DNA of 47,652 nt, from NCBI GenBank assembly GCA_016929245.1, contig JAFGJE010000174.1:1-47652 (forward strand), written 5' to 3'. Position 1 is the first letter of the stretch. Every line of letters starts with the position of its first letter. Below are positions 7,811-15,699 of this stretch, one piece after another. Origin of the DNA: Phycisphaerae bacterium (GTDB lineage Bacteria; Planctomycetota; Phycisphaerae; SM23-33). The notes under the pieces were generated by a model. That model did no database searches and was not told the DNA's origin. It saw only the letters and a program-made list of their open reading frames with translations. A program made the position numbers and the translations under genes.

Positions 7811-8941
7811 TTATGAACCTGTTCGCCCGCGTCGCAGGATACCCCAACCGCCCAGAATCAGGATTCCGCACGTGGTCGGTTCGGGCACTTCCGGCAGTTC
7901 CAGGTCCGCGTAATCGTAGTCGATCGTTCCGTCCACGGCGGTGACTTTCAACTTCACCGTATGCCATCTTCCGCTCATTCCCAGCGTATTTTGCAGATAC
8001 TCCAGCGTCGCCGTCGGGGTTTCTCCGAACAGGTCGTAGGTTCCGTCGTTGTTGACATCCCACTCATAGGAGGCGATCCCGCTGGAAGCCATCGACCACG
8101 TGGCGTCAAGTTCCAGATCATCCTCCTCGGAAGCAAAATACCTACCGGGCGCCGCGATGGCCGTCGCCCAGGGAGTTCCGTCGGGCGCGGGATCATACAC
8201 GTGGATGGCGCCGGGAGCGCCGGAGTCATATCCCACGACGCCCGTCGTATATAACCGCGTGCCGTCGGTGGCGATGGCCCGGACGCCCTGTGTGAAATTC
8301 CCGAGTTTGAAGATTCGTTCCCGATCCCCGGTCACCGGATCCAATTCCACGACAATCGCGTTGTCCAGATTGATCGAAATCACCGCCAACAGATTATCGC
8401 CGTAGGCACACAGAGCATCGGGTGTCCAATAGATACACCCGCTGCGCTCATAGTATGGAGAAGGAACGGCGTCTAAAATCTCTCCGGTGGCGGAATTGCG
8501 TTTTTGAATTTCATTATAGTAGCCGCACGTGTACAACTCTCCATTGAGGAATGTGGGATGGCTGACGGGATACACATCGGAAATCTCATGAATCGTGGTT
8601 CCCGTCGCGGGATCAAACTCGCGCAACTTCGCCGCGATGTTCCAGGAACTGATGACTGTGAACAGGCTTGTCCCGTTATACCCCAATCCATGGGCGTTGC
8701 TCAGAGAATAATCATCCAGCACCGAACCGTCCGACGGTTGGATCGTATAGATTTTATTTCCTCCCTGAAGAATCAGATTCGTCCCGTCATGAACCAAGCC
8801 ATGGCCGGACCAGTAGGGAGTGGTGATACTGTGGGAAAACACGAAGGGTTCCGCGACGGCGGTCGCGGTCCATACCGATCCCACCAGAAGCAACACCGGA
8901 ATCGCGCATGACAAGGAAAAACGAGTCTTTTGTCGTTTCAT
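7811..8941 (-). CDS. Secreted PEP-CTERM protein with beta-propeller-like and PKD-like parts
   Basis: The start is ATG 8941 (MKRQKTRFSLSC), chosen because GAGGGA precedes it and a Sec signal peptide begins there (hydrophobic AIPVLLLVGSVWTATAVAEP). The 376-residue protein has repeated strand-rich text typical of streptogramin-lyase or YVTN-like propellers (GLGYNGTSLFTVIS, ELYTCGYYNEIQKRN). A PKD-like unit follows (ASYEWDVNNDGTYDLFGETP). The C-terminus is PEP-CTERM: VPEPTT, a hydrophobic stretch and an Arg-rich end (RRGRTGS). Such tails are sorted by exosortase in Gram-negative envelopes; no exosortase gene is in this window. Likely extracellular or surface-linked, function unknown. Confidence 0.8.
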   Translation of the reverse strand: MKRQKTRFSLSCAIPVLLLVGSVWTATAVAEPFVFSHSITTPYWSGHGLVHDGTNLILQGGNKIYTIQPSDGSVLDDYSLSNAHGLGYNGTSLFTVISSWNIAAKLREFDPATGTTIHEISDVYPVSHPTFLNGELYTCGYYNEIQKRNSATGEILDAVPSPYYERSGCIYWTPDALCAYGDNLLAVISINLDNAIVVELDPVTGDRERIFKLGNFTQGVRAIATDGTRLYTTGVVGYDSGAPGAIHVYDPAPDGTPWATAIAAPGRYFASEEDDLELDATWSMASSGIASYEWDVNNDGTYDLFGETPTATLEYLQNTLGMSGRWHTVKLKVTAVDGTIDYDYADLELPEVPEPTTCGILILGGWGILRRGRTGS

Positions 8942-9180
8942 AGTTGTTCCCTCTGATTCGCGAAAAACCGCTAAACGGACAATCAAAACAGGCAATGCCG
9001 ATGGAAATTACCAGGAAAGATATCTACCAAGGCTCAATTGGTATTTCACGTTTGATAATCAATCCCTCACCATCTGATCGGCTATGAATGGAATTGTATC
9101 TTGTTTACTGTTTTCGTCAAGAAGAATATGGCTGTTTTTGAACATGAACTTTTTATCCCTCATTCCGTATATCCTTCCGG

Positions 9181-10488
9181 TTACGGCAATTGCAACAGCG
9201 TATATGGGCCGTCGGGGATGACGGCCACTCGGACGGCGGGATTGTTTCGCAGGTATTCGTCGATCGCGCGTTGAGTGCGGTGTTGGACGTCGCCTTCCCC
9301 CAGGATCGGCGTGACGGAAAGGTGTTTTTGCATCTCGGCGTCGATGCCGTCGCTGACGAACCCTAACTTTTCCCTGCCGACGCGCTTCAGCACGCGCGCG
9401 TGCATCTGGTATTCCCACTGATCGAGGCGCGTTTCGTTCCGGTTCGCCTCGATGTCCCGCAGAAACGCCCGCCAGTCGTTGTCGTAACGCAGCATCAGGT
9501 CCGTGTACGCCCGCGAACCCACGCCCCGGCTGCATTCGCTGATTTGCAGAAGCGTGGATTGTTCACCCAGCGCCGGTAAGGCTGCGCACATCCCCTTGAC
9601 GCTCTGGTAGAAATTCTGATCCAGCGGATGGCCGCCCGCGGATGTGATAACCAGATCAAACGGTTCGTCGATCCGGCAGGACGTCCATTTCGCCACCTGC
9701 TCACAGCCGGCTTGATGGGCCTGTTCGAGGTCGCCGCAGAACACGCCCGCGACGCGATGGTCGCCGGTAATGGCGACGTTGAACAGGAAATCCACACCGA
9801 CGGCCCGCGCGATCTTCAGCGCGATCTCGTGACAGGGATTCTCCCGCAGGTTGCCCATCGTCGCGTTGGGATCGGCCATCGTGTCGAATCCGTGAAATCG
9901 CCGGACGGTTTGCAGGTCCACCAGCGCGGGACAGACGCCCTTGCGCCCGCCGGAAAACCCGGCCATGAAGTGCGGCTCGATGAATCCGGTGACAATCCTG
10001 AAATCCGCCTTCGCGAATCGGGCGCAGACGCGGATCGGCGGATCGTCGCACACGCGCAGAAGCGTCGAGGGATCGTCGGCCCGGTGGTCGATCACTTCGA
10101 TCCGATCCAGAATATCCCTGCCGACGAGAGCCTCCCGGTCCGCCTCGGTGCCGGGCGAGTGCATGCCGGTTCCGATGATAATCACGATATGCGAATCGTC
10201 GATCCCGGCTGTGTTGATCGTCTCCAGCAGCGCGGGCAGGAAATCGCGATTCGGCACGGGGCGCGTGATGTCGGAAATGGTGATCGCGACGGTTTTGGGC
10301 TTGCGCTTCGCCAGCAACTCCGCCAGCGGTTCCGTGCCGATGGGATTCGCGATCGCTTCGGCGACGGCGGTTTGCGGATCCCCCAACGCCGGCGCCGGCG
10401 TGCCTTGTAAGACCGTCGCGTCGGCGGGAACTCTCAACGACATGGTTTTCTTTCCGTGGCGAACCGAGATGGATTTTGTTTCTGACAT
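9181..10488 (-). CDS. LarA-family nickel-pincer racemase/epimerase
   Basis: The 435-residue protein matches the LarA (lactate racemase) family, which uses a nickel-pincer nucleotide to move a hydride on 2-hydroxy acids. Visible family features are ISDITRPVPN near residue 80, GTGMHSPGTEAD near 105 with a catalytic-type His, and EPHFMAGFSGGRKGVCPAL near 185-203. The last carries the Lys that holds the cofactor and further active-site His positions. I chose ATG 10488 over the TTG at 10500, because residues from MSETKSISVRHGKK align with the normal family start. Many LarA homologues act on other hydroxy acids or sugar acids, so lactate is not certain. No larB, larC or larE genes are adjacent. Confidence 0.82.
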   Translation of the reverse strand: MSETKSISVRHGKKTMSLRVPADATVLQGTPAPALGDPQTAVAEAIANPIGTEPLAELLAKRKPKTVAITISDITRPVPNRDFLPALLETINTAGIDDSHIVIIIGTGMHSPGTEADREALVGRDILDRIEVIDHRADDPSTLLRVCDDPPIRVCARFAKADFRIVTGFIEPHFMAGFSGGRKGVCPALVDLQTVRRFHGFDTMADPNATMGNLRENPCHEIALKIARAVGVDFLFNVAITGDHRVAGVFCGDLEQAHQAGCEQVAKWTSCRIDEPFDLVITSAGGHPLDQNFYQSVKGMCAALPALGEQSTLLQISECSRGVGSRAYTDLMLRYDNDWRAFLRDIEANRNETRLDQWEYQMHARVLKRVGREKLGFVSDGIDAEMQKHLSVTPILGEGDVQHRTQRAIDEYLRNNPAVRVAVIPDGPYTLLQLP

Positions 10489-10504
10489 GTCAAAAAACAA
10501 AAGC

Positions 10505-10618
10505 TGTCATCCTGAGCGTAGCGCAGCGAAGTCGAAGGACCTTACGCCTAATTCCCCGTGAGGTCCTTCGACTTCGCCGCGCTCCGCTCAGGCCCTTGGG
10601 GCTCCTTAGGAGATGACA
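10505..10618. repeat. Dispersed palindrome, copy B (with unmatched insertion)
   Basis: The left arm starts TGTCATCCTGAGCGTAGC. The right arm runs AGGTCCTTCGACTTCGCC to GCTCAGG, then has an unmatched segment CCCTTGGGGCTCCTTAGGAG before ATGACA. It sits between the STAS-methyltransferase 3' end and the larA start. Copy D carries the same extra segment. Confidence 0.82.
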
Positions 10619-10642
10619 ATGATTGGTCTTTTTCAATAAATC

Positions 10643-11743
10643 CTACGAGGACGGTAAGTCCATCACGAACATCCAGTGGTATTCCGGCAGAGCGGGCAGC
10701 TCCAGGCCGAGGTCCACGCCGGCGCGTTCGCGGAGTCCCTGGTCGCGGAGGAACCACTTCCAGCCTTTGGGAGTGTCGAAATGCTGCGCCAACGGACGGC
10801 CGTCCCCGCGGACGACGCGGGTGAAAAACCAGTCGAAGAACATGTTCATCCGCCGCTGCGTGTCGTTGAAGCAGACCGCCTCGATCACGATCAGCCGGCG
10901 GCGCACGACGCGCAGAATTTCCCGCAGCGCCGGGAGGGGATCTTCATACCGATTCAGAACGTCGATCAGCAGCGCCGCGTCGTGAGATTTGTCCGCCAGC
11001 GGAATCGCCCCACCGTCGTGGAGCGTCAGGGGAAGGTCGGTCCGGTTTCGATCCTCCGTGTCGAGGAGATGTACGTCGATCTGCTCGGAGAATAATTCCG
11101 ACAACTTCCCGTCGCCCGCGCGCACGTGCAGGAGGCTTTTCACCCCGGCGGTATAGGGTTGAATTCGACGATGAAGAATCTTGGGCAACTCCGCGAGGCT
11201 GGCGTCGATTCGCCCGGCCAGTTCCAGCGGCGCGAGCAGTTCGCGGAGTTGATCTTCCACCGTCCAGGAGGGCTTCGGCGTGGTGCAGAGACGGAAGAAT
11301 TCCTCGATCATCGGACCGGCCGTCTCGGCGGGGATCTCCAGGTGCGTCAGCAGATCGGTCATAAACTCACGCAGATTCGCCATCGCCTGGGCGTTGCGGG
11401 CGTCCTCGGCCTGGAGGACGTCGTTGATCTTCATGCTCCCCTCGGCGACGTTCAACAGCGCCCCGACGCCCGTCATCAGCAGCACCTTGCGCACCTCCGG
11501 CTGCACGCGGATCAGTTCCATCGACCGGTTCTTCTGCTTGAGACGTTTGAAGGCGTACATCATCGCGCCGATGCCGACGCTGGAGATGAAATCCACGCCG
11601 TGCATGTCGATAATCAATCGCCCGTCCGCGTTGTCGATGGCGTCGTCCAGCGCGAAGGCGAGGTCGTCAGACGCGAACCCAGTCAGTTCCCCCTGCAGCC
11701 GCAGAATCACCTCCCCCGCCAGTTGCTCCTTTTCGTACTTCAT
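10643..11743 (-). CDS. STAS domain fused to a class I methyltransferase-like domain
   Basis: A 366-residue two-part protein. Residues about 1-100 form a STAS domain as in anti-sigma-factor antagonists: strand-rich start, LIIDMHGVDFISSVGIGAMMYAFKRL, then a helix. The Ser pair in FISSVG is where SpoIIAA-type proteins are phosphorylated. After a helical linker, residues about 205-366 resemble a Rossmann methyltransferase: LLHVRAGDGKLSELF as a degenerate SAM loop and IPLADKSHDAALLIDVLNRYEDPLPALREILRV as the post-motif region. The SAM loop lacks the canonical GxGxG, so it may only bind or may be inactive. The ORF track starts at a GTG (11770); ATG 11743 fits the STAS start better. It lies between GH38 and larA on the same strand. 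Confidence 0.75.
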   Translation of the reverse strand: MKYEKEQLAGEVILRLQGELTGFASDDLAFALDDAIDNADGRLIIDMHGVDFISSVGIGAMMYAFKRLKQKNRSMELIRVQPEVRKVLLMTGVGALLNVAEGSMKINDVLQAEDARNAQAMANLREFMTDLLTHLEIPAETAGPMIEEFFRLCTTPKPSWTVEDQLRELLAPLELAGRIDASLAELPKILHRRIQPYTAGVKSLLHVRAGDGKLSELFSEQIDVHLLDTEDRNRTDLPLTLHDGGAIPLADKSHDAALLIDVLNRYEDPLPALREILRVVRRRLIVIEAVCFNDTQRRMNMFFDWFFTRVVRGDGRPLAQHFDTPKGWKWFLRDQGLRERAGVDLGLELPALPEYHWMFVMDLPSS

Positions 11744-11800
11744 CTGTGACGAGAATCGTAAAAAAAACACCCGCGGAATGCAAATCCGCCAGCGTGAAAA

Positions 11801-14401
11801 TCACTTCCAGGTTGCCCGAAGCGTTTTGATTTCAAAAGGCCTGAACGCCAACGGAACCGTCGATCCCTCGCACGGCAGCGTTTCCGATGATTCCAGCAGC
11901 GCGTTGGTTTGTTCGAGTTTCGTGACGCCCGAAGGCAAGGTGACGACGCCGTTCGTCGATTCACCGGCGGTTTCGATCAGGCGGACGACGAGTGAACCGT
12001 CCGGCTGCGGAATCATCGCCGAACAGACGATGTTCGGTGGATCGATCTTCAGCAAGGATTCACTCGCGGGGGCTGCGGGAGTTTTTTCGGGAAACCGAGA
12101 GCGATCCTTTTCCCGCACGTTCGCGGAATCCACGACGGCCGGGGGAATATTGAATTCCATCCCTCGTCTCGCCGGGGCAAGATCGTCGAGTTTCGTCTTC
12201 CCGGAAAACGGAATGACGGCGTAATCAAAACGGTGTTTTTGCCCGATCTCAAACGCCTCGTCGCTTTGGGCGCGCGTGTGGATATTCACCGACCGCATGA
12301 GGGAAAGCATCATCACGCCGTCGGTGACGTTGTTACCGGGCAGGCCTTTGTTTAACAAAACAACTCCCTTTTCGTCGTTGTAATAAGCAATATAGTTCTG
12401 GGCCGGGAACTCCCCTTCCGGCCGTTCGTATCGGCCGAAGGGAATTTCGTGCAGAATCGTCCCGCCGTCGATATCCGTGAAGAACGCCGCCCGCAGGCGA
12501 TACCACTTGCCCGCGACGTGATGGGTTTCGAGGGAAAAATCGATTTGCGGATCGTCGGCGTGGAACGTCACCGTGAGGGTGGTGTCGATGCGGATTTCCT
12601 CGTTGTAGAAACCGGGCAAATTCGGAAATCGACGCGCAATCGCGGAGGTAATGGTAATAACCAGACGATCCTCGGAGAGGTCCTGAACGTCAAACTTCGC
12701 CCGCGGTCCGTTGCGGTTGTCCAGGACGTCCAGGAAATACCGTTTGCCCGTCCGGTTGAGTTGACGACGCTCCCGCGGATACGGATCGTCCATGATCTCC
12801 TGCTCCGCGCCGAGCGGCGCGCCGTCGGAATGCGGGCCGTCGTAGTAATGCCACAAATCTCCGCGATCCGTCTGGTAGCACAGCGCGGAAAAGGCCGGTC
12901 GCTTCGGATCGATGAATTCCACGCCGTCGGTTCGGGTTTTGAGGCTTCGGATCGTCCCGCCCGGTGCAAAGGTCGCGTCATACAACGGCGTTCGCACCGC
13001 GATTCCCATCCCGTTTTCCTGTTCAATCGATTCCACGGAAAACGCCTTGGCCGGTGTTTTGGGTCGCGCCGCGCCGGGCAAAAGAGATTTCGATTTCACC
13101 GGGTCGATTCTAAACACCCCCAAGCCGCTCGCGGGCAACTTCGCCGTCCAATGCAATTGATTCCCGATCTTGCGGGAGGGAATTTCTTTATTTTGATCAT
13201 CGAAGACTTTCGCGTCCGAAACGTTCTGCTCCAGCGCGACGGAAATCGCCGCCGTGCGATCCCAGGCGAGGGGATTGAACACCGCCACCCGCCGCGTATC
13301 GGAATTTTTATCGACAAGCAGGCCGAGACGATCCTCGATCATGTCGCGGCAGATCATCTCCACGCGCTTGGCGCGTTGCAGCGCCTCGCGGTAGGACGTA
13401 TCGCTGATCGTACCCCAGAGGGTGTCGTGAAACTGGTTCAGGAACGTCATGTTCCACGCGCGGGCCAGACCGTCGTGATCCGCCGGCGCCTGGAAATGTT
13501 TCTCCGCCCAGGCGCTGAAAACCTCAACCGTATGGAGCATCGCCTCGCAACGACGGTTGTTTCGCTTGATCCGAATCCGTGAGGAGTAACACCCCTGATG
13601 GCTGGGATTCCACTCGCGGGTTTCCAGCGGCGCGTGGGAAAAGTCGACGGCGTCCAGGCCCTGCCGGTAGGTGGAGTACAGGAATTTCGTGGGATGTTCT
13701 TTGTTCCACTGTTCCACCGACGCGATGCCGCGCTCGTAGGGAAATTTGAAATCCCCGCCGTGCGGGAGAATCGCCGCGGGTCCGGCGTGATGGTTCTCCA
13801 GGTGCTCTTGTATCGAGGCAAGGAGTTGCTGATCGTCTCCGCCGGGGAATTGATGCCAACCCGCGTATCCCACCAGGGAAAGCCAATACGTCGGAATCAC
13901 CGTCCCGTCAATCCCTTCCCAGCGAATCTCGCTGTTGCGTTCGCGGGAATCGACGGCCCGGAAGAACAGGAAATAATCGTACCCCGTCGTCGCGGTGATT
14001 TGCGGCATGGAGGCGGGATGGCCGATGCAGTCGCCCATGTCCAGCACGGTCGGCTCGATTCCCAATTGCTCGCGACACCAACGCTTTCCGACCAGAAGAT
14101 TCCGAAGAATCGCCTCCCCGCCGGACATGTTGATGTCGGCCATCGAATACATCCCCGAACTGACCTCCAGCCGCCCCTCGGCCGCGAATCGACGCATATC
14201 CTCCACGAGTGAAGGATACTCCCGCAGGAACGTATCCAGCAGATACACCTGCTCGACGCGAAACGTGTATCGCGGATGCTTCTTCAGCAATCGATGCGCC
14301 TCGAGAAGATTCGCGAGGCTGATTTCCATGTACGCCCCCAACGGGAGAAGATATTCAATGTCGTAATGGAAACTGGGTACGAGATGAATGGTGTCCAGCA
14401 T
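11801..14401 (-). CDS. Glycoside hydrolase family 38 alpha-mannosidase
   Basis: An 866-residue GH38-type alpha-mannosidase that would release alpha-linked mannose from glycans using a zinc ion. The N-terminal catalytic part has the degenerate zinc motif VPSFHYDIEY (about residues 8-17, in place of HxHxDxxW). The nucleophile region MADINMSGGEAILRNLLVGKRW is near 102-123 and the MGDCIGHPASMPQ segment near 140. A central helical domain and a long beta-sandwich C-terminal part follow, as in the family. No signal peptide is visible, so it is probably cytosolic. AAGGA precedes ATG 14401. It starts only 33 bases after the toxin stop with no terminator seen, so read-through from the TA operon is plausible. 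Confidence 0.88.
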   Translation of the reverse strand: MLDTIHLVPSFHYDIEYLLPLGAYMEISLANLLEAHRLLKKHPRYTFRVEQVYLLDTFLREYPSLVEDMRRFAAEGRLEVSSGMYSMADINMSGGEAILRNLLVGKRWCREQLGIEPTVLDMGDCIGHPASMPQITATTGYDYFLFFRAVDSRERNSEIRWEGIDGTVIPTYWLSLVGYAGWHQFPGGDDQQLLASIQEHLENHHAGPAAILPHGGDFKFPYERGIASVEQWNKEHPTKFLYSTYRQGLDAVDFSHAPLETREWNPSHQGCYSSRIRIKRNNRRCEAMLHTVEVFSAWAEKHFQAPADHDGLARAWNMTFLNQFHDTLWGTISDTSYREALQRAKRVEMICRDMIEDRLGLLVDKNSDTRRVAVFNPLAWDRTAAISVALEQNVSDAKVFDDQNKEIPSRKIGNQLHWTAKLPASGLGVFRIDPVKSKSLLPGAARPKTPAKAFSVESIEQENGMGIAVRTPLYDATFAPGGTIRSLKTRTDGVEFIDPKRPAFSALCYQTDRGDLWHYYDGPHSDGAPLGAEQEIMDDPYPRERRQLNRTGKRYFLDVLDNRNGPRAKFDVQDLSEDRLVITITSAIARRFPNLPGFYNEEIRIDTTLTVTFHADDPQIDFSLETHHVAGKWYRLRAAFFTDIDGGTILHEIPFGRYERPEGEFPAQNYIAYYNDEKGVVLLNKGLPGNNVTDGVMMLSLMRSVNIHTRAQSDEAFEIGQKHRFDYAVIPFSGKTKLDDLAPARRGMEFNIPPAVVDSANVREKDRSRFPEKTPAAPASESLLKIDPPNIVCSAMIPQPDGSLVVRLIETAGESTNGVVTLPSGVTKLEQTNALLESSETLPCEGSTVPLAFRPFEIKTLRATWK

Positions 14402-14434
14402 GACGGATTCCTTGCTTCGTGATTTCGTTTGAAG

Positions 14435-14710
14435 TCAATCCTCTCGGATTTTGAATACAATAAGACAGTTCCCCTCAAACGTACAGAAGATATGCAGGTG
14501 TCGTACACGAATTTTCCAAAAAACCCTTTGTTTCCCCCGAAGCATTTTTACAAATCCCGCCCCGTGCTTGCGACACAATATATCCATCGCCGCCGTCGCG
14601 TCATCCTGACGGAGCAATTCCAGCGCCGCCTGAACGCGTCGCTGTTCCCGCCGCGACAATTGACGCAACTGCTCCCGCGCCGATTTCTTGATTCGTACTT
14701 CGCAGGCCAA
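14435..14710 (-). CDS. RelE/ParE-superfamily toxin
   Basis: A 91-residue basic protein (ACEVRIKKSAREQLRQLSRREQRRVQAALELL, then VFWKIRVRHLHIFCTFEGNCLIVFKI) with the compact helix-hairpin-sheet pattern of RelE-like toxins. These cleave mRNA at the ribosome or poison gyrase. It starts with TTG at 14710, immediately after the antitoxin TAA (sequence TAATTG), with GGGG about 6 bases upstream. No ATG lies near, so the weak TTG start and coupling would keep toxin yield below antitoxin. A strict RelE or ParE assignment is not possible from sequence alone. Confidence 0.8.
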   Translation of the reverse strand: MACEVRIKKSAREQLRQLSRREQRRVQAALELLRQDDATAAMDILCRKHGAGFVKMLRGKQRVFWKIRVRHLHIFCTFEGNCLIVFKIRED

Positions 14711-14962
14711 TTACAGCCCCAGTTCCTGTTTCACCTCGTCCCAGGGAATCGTATCTTCAGATTCATCCCAGGCAGCCTCCGCTTCGGCAAGATCACGCTG
14801 ATCTTCGCGCAATTGCTCCAATGCTTCAATATCCTCGATCGGCACGATCGCCACCCTCTGGGAACCGTGCCGTTCCACGACGATGCGCTCGTGCTTGGTG
14901 CACACGTCGGTAAACAACTGCGATAATCGAGCGCGGGCGTTTGTGAAGGAAATCGTTGTCAT
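14711..14962 (-). CDS. Phd/YefM-type antitoxin
   Basis: The 83-residue product begins MTTISFTNARARLSQLFTDVC, the typical Phd/YefM N-terminal DNA-binding fold, followed by VERHGSQRVAIVPIEDIEAL. The acidic C-terminus (EDTIPWDEVKQELGL) would wrap the toxin. I chose ATG 14962, preceded by an AGGTGG Shine-Dalgarno, rather than the upstream GTG at 14971. Phd/YefM antitoxins repress their own operon by binding palindromes, and YefM is known to use a TGTACA core. The upstream TGTACA array is therefore its likely operator. Confidence 0.85.
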   Translation of the reverse strand: MTTISFTNARARLSQLFTDVCTKHERIVVERHGSQRVAIVPIEDIEALEQLREDQRDLAEAEAAWDESEDTIPWDEVKQELGL

Positions 14963-14976
14963 GTCATCCACCTTTC

Positions 14977-15044
14977 TGTACAGCGTTGTACATCAATGTA
15001 CAATATTGCACAATACTGTACATCTCTGTACATAGTATCGTACA
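14977..15044. promoter_or_regulatory. Phased TGTACA operator array upstream of the toxin-antitoxin operon
   Basis: TGTACA occurs at 14977, 14987, 14997, 15017 and 15027, with the variant TGCACA at 15007. This gives six boxes at an exact 10-bp period separated by 4-bp spacers. A seventh partial box (CGTACA) is at 15039. The array starts 15 bp upstream of the antitoxin start codon. All boxes would face one side of the helix. The core matches the known YefM operator core, so cooperative binding by the antitoxin is the natural reading. Confidence 0.8.
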
Positions 15045-15172
15045 AAAAAGGCATGAAAGCAATAGTTTTTATAGGTTTCTGCGCATTTTCCAAAGTGTGT
15101 CCGGGCCTTCTTTGGAATTCCTTCGTGATGATTTATCCCAATTGCCGATATGTTGCTTGGGAGTATCCCGCG

Positions 15173-15201
15173 TTGTCAGATATTCCGAAGAACGGTACAA
15201 T
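15173..15201 (+). promoter_or_regulatory. Strong sigma70-type promoter, possibly for a leaderless mRNA
   Basis: TTGTCA (15173-15178) and TACAAT (15196-15201) are separated by exactly 17 bp; each matches consensus at 5 of 6 positions. Transcription would begin near 15207-15210, which is the ATG (15208) of the nucleotidyltransferase gene. The message may therefore have no leader. Confidence 0.65.
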
Positions 15202-15207
15202 ATCCTC

Positions 15208-15498
15208 ATGGTGAGTTTGAACGACATCCAGTCCCAGCGGGAACGCATTCTCGAAATCGCCCGGCGGCACGGCGCCAGCCACGTGCGCATCTTCGGGTCC
15301 GTCTCACGGGGACGTGCAACCCAAGCCAGCGACATCGACCTGCTGGTGACCATGGCCCCCGATCGTTCGCTGCTCGACCGAATCGCATTGATTCATGAAC
15401 TGGAAGATTTGCTGCGGAATCCCGTGGATGTGGTCAACGAACGCGCCCTGCATCCGGAAATCCGTGACGAGGTGTTGGCCGAGGCGGTGGAGTTATGA
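15208..15498 (+). CDS. MNT-type nucleotidyltransferase (MntA-like antitoxin)
   Basis: The 96-residue minimal nucleotidyltransferase carries the GSx10DxD motif as GSVSRGRATQASDIDLLV (about residues 31-48). In HepT-MntA type VII systems the MNT protein AMPylates and silences its HEPN RNase partner. The upstream ORF extension from 14956 runs through the TGTACA array and is not coding. A strong promoter sits directly before ATG 15208, with no Shine-Dalgarno. The stop overlaps an ATG as ATGA, exactly where hepT genes normally start, but the partner is broken. It may be an orphan antitoxin. Confidence 0.85.
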   Translation: MVSLNDIQSQRERILEIARRHGASHVRIFGSVSRGRATQASDIDLLVTMAPDRSLLDRIALIHELEDLLRNPVDVVNERALHPEIRDEVLAEAVEL

Positions 15499-15557
15499 GC
15501 CGCGATCAACTGTATCTGATCCATATACGCGACGCGATTCAGAATATTCTGACGTAA
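15495..15557 (+). pseudogene. Truncated HEPN (HepT-like) toxin remnant
   Basis: The frame starts at an ATG overlapping the mntA-like stop and reads MSRDQLYLIHIRDAIQNILT before TAA. This resembles the first helix of DUF86/HEPN toxins, whose text often continues Y-T-x-G. The next codons are TAA ACC GGA, so one base change from a Tyr codon would explain the stop. No HEPN RX4HXY motif remains downstream. The toxin has probably been lost, leaving its antitoxin. Confidence 0.6.
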
Positions 15558-15578
15558 ACCGGATTATACATACATAAA

Positions 15579-15608
15579 ACCGTGGCGGAGCCGGTGCTCC
15601 GCCACGGT
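15579..15608 (-). terminator. Perfect 13-bp stem hairpin
   Basis: ACCGTGGCGGAGC (15579-15591) pairs perfectly with 15596-15608 around a 4-base loop. On the minus strand it is followed by GTTTTATGTATG, so it could terminate the methyltransferase transcript. It also lies just after the broken HEPN remnant on the plus strand. Confidence 0.6.
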
Positions 15609-15633
15609 TGGGATAGGTCGCGTTATGGAACAG

Positions 15634-15699
15634 CTACTTCGCGTGGAAGTCGATCATCCGTTTACCGGAGGTGACGGGCACTTTGCGGGTTCCGCCGGC
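15634..15699 (-). pseudogene. Relic of the 3' end of a second class II aldolase gene
   Basis: Read on the minus strand the frame gives AGGTRKVPVTSGKRMIDFHAK and TAG. The C-terminus of the intact aldolase upstream reads [21 protein letters not shown] and TAA. The nucleotide match is clear and ungapped over about 65 bases. Nothing of the rest of the second gene is seen, so this is a fragment of a former paralogue. The methyltransferase 3' end is read through it in another frame. Confidence 0.75.

Noticed and set aside
14956-15207. Upstream extension of the MNT nucleotidyltransferase ORF
   Set aside because: It would translate the TGTACA array; a strong promoter lies immediately before ATG 15208.
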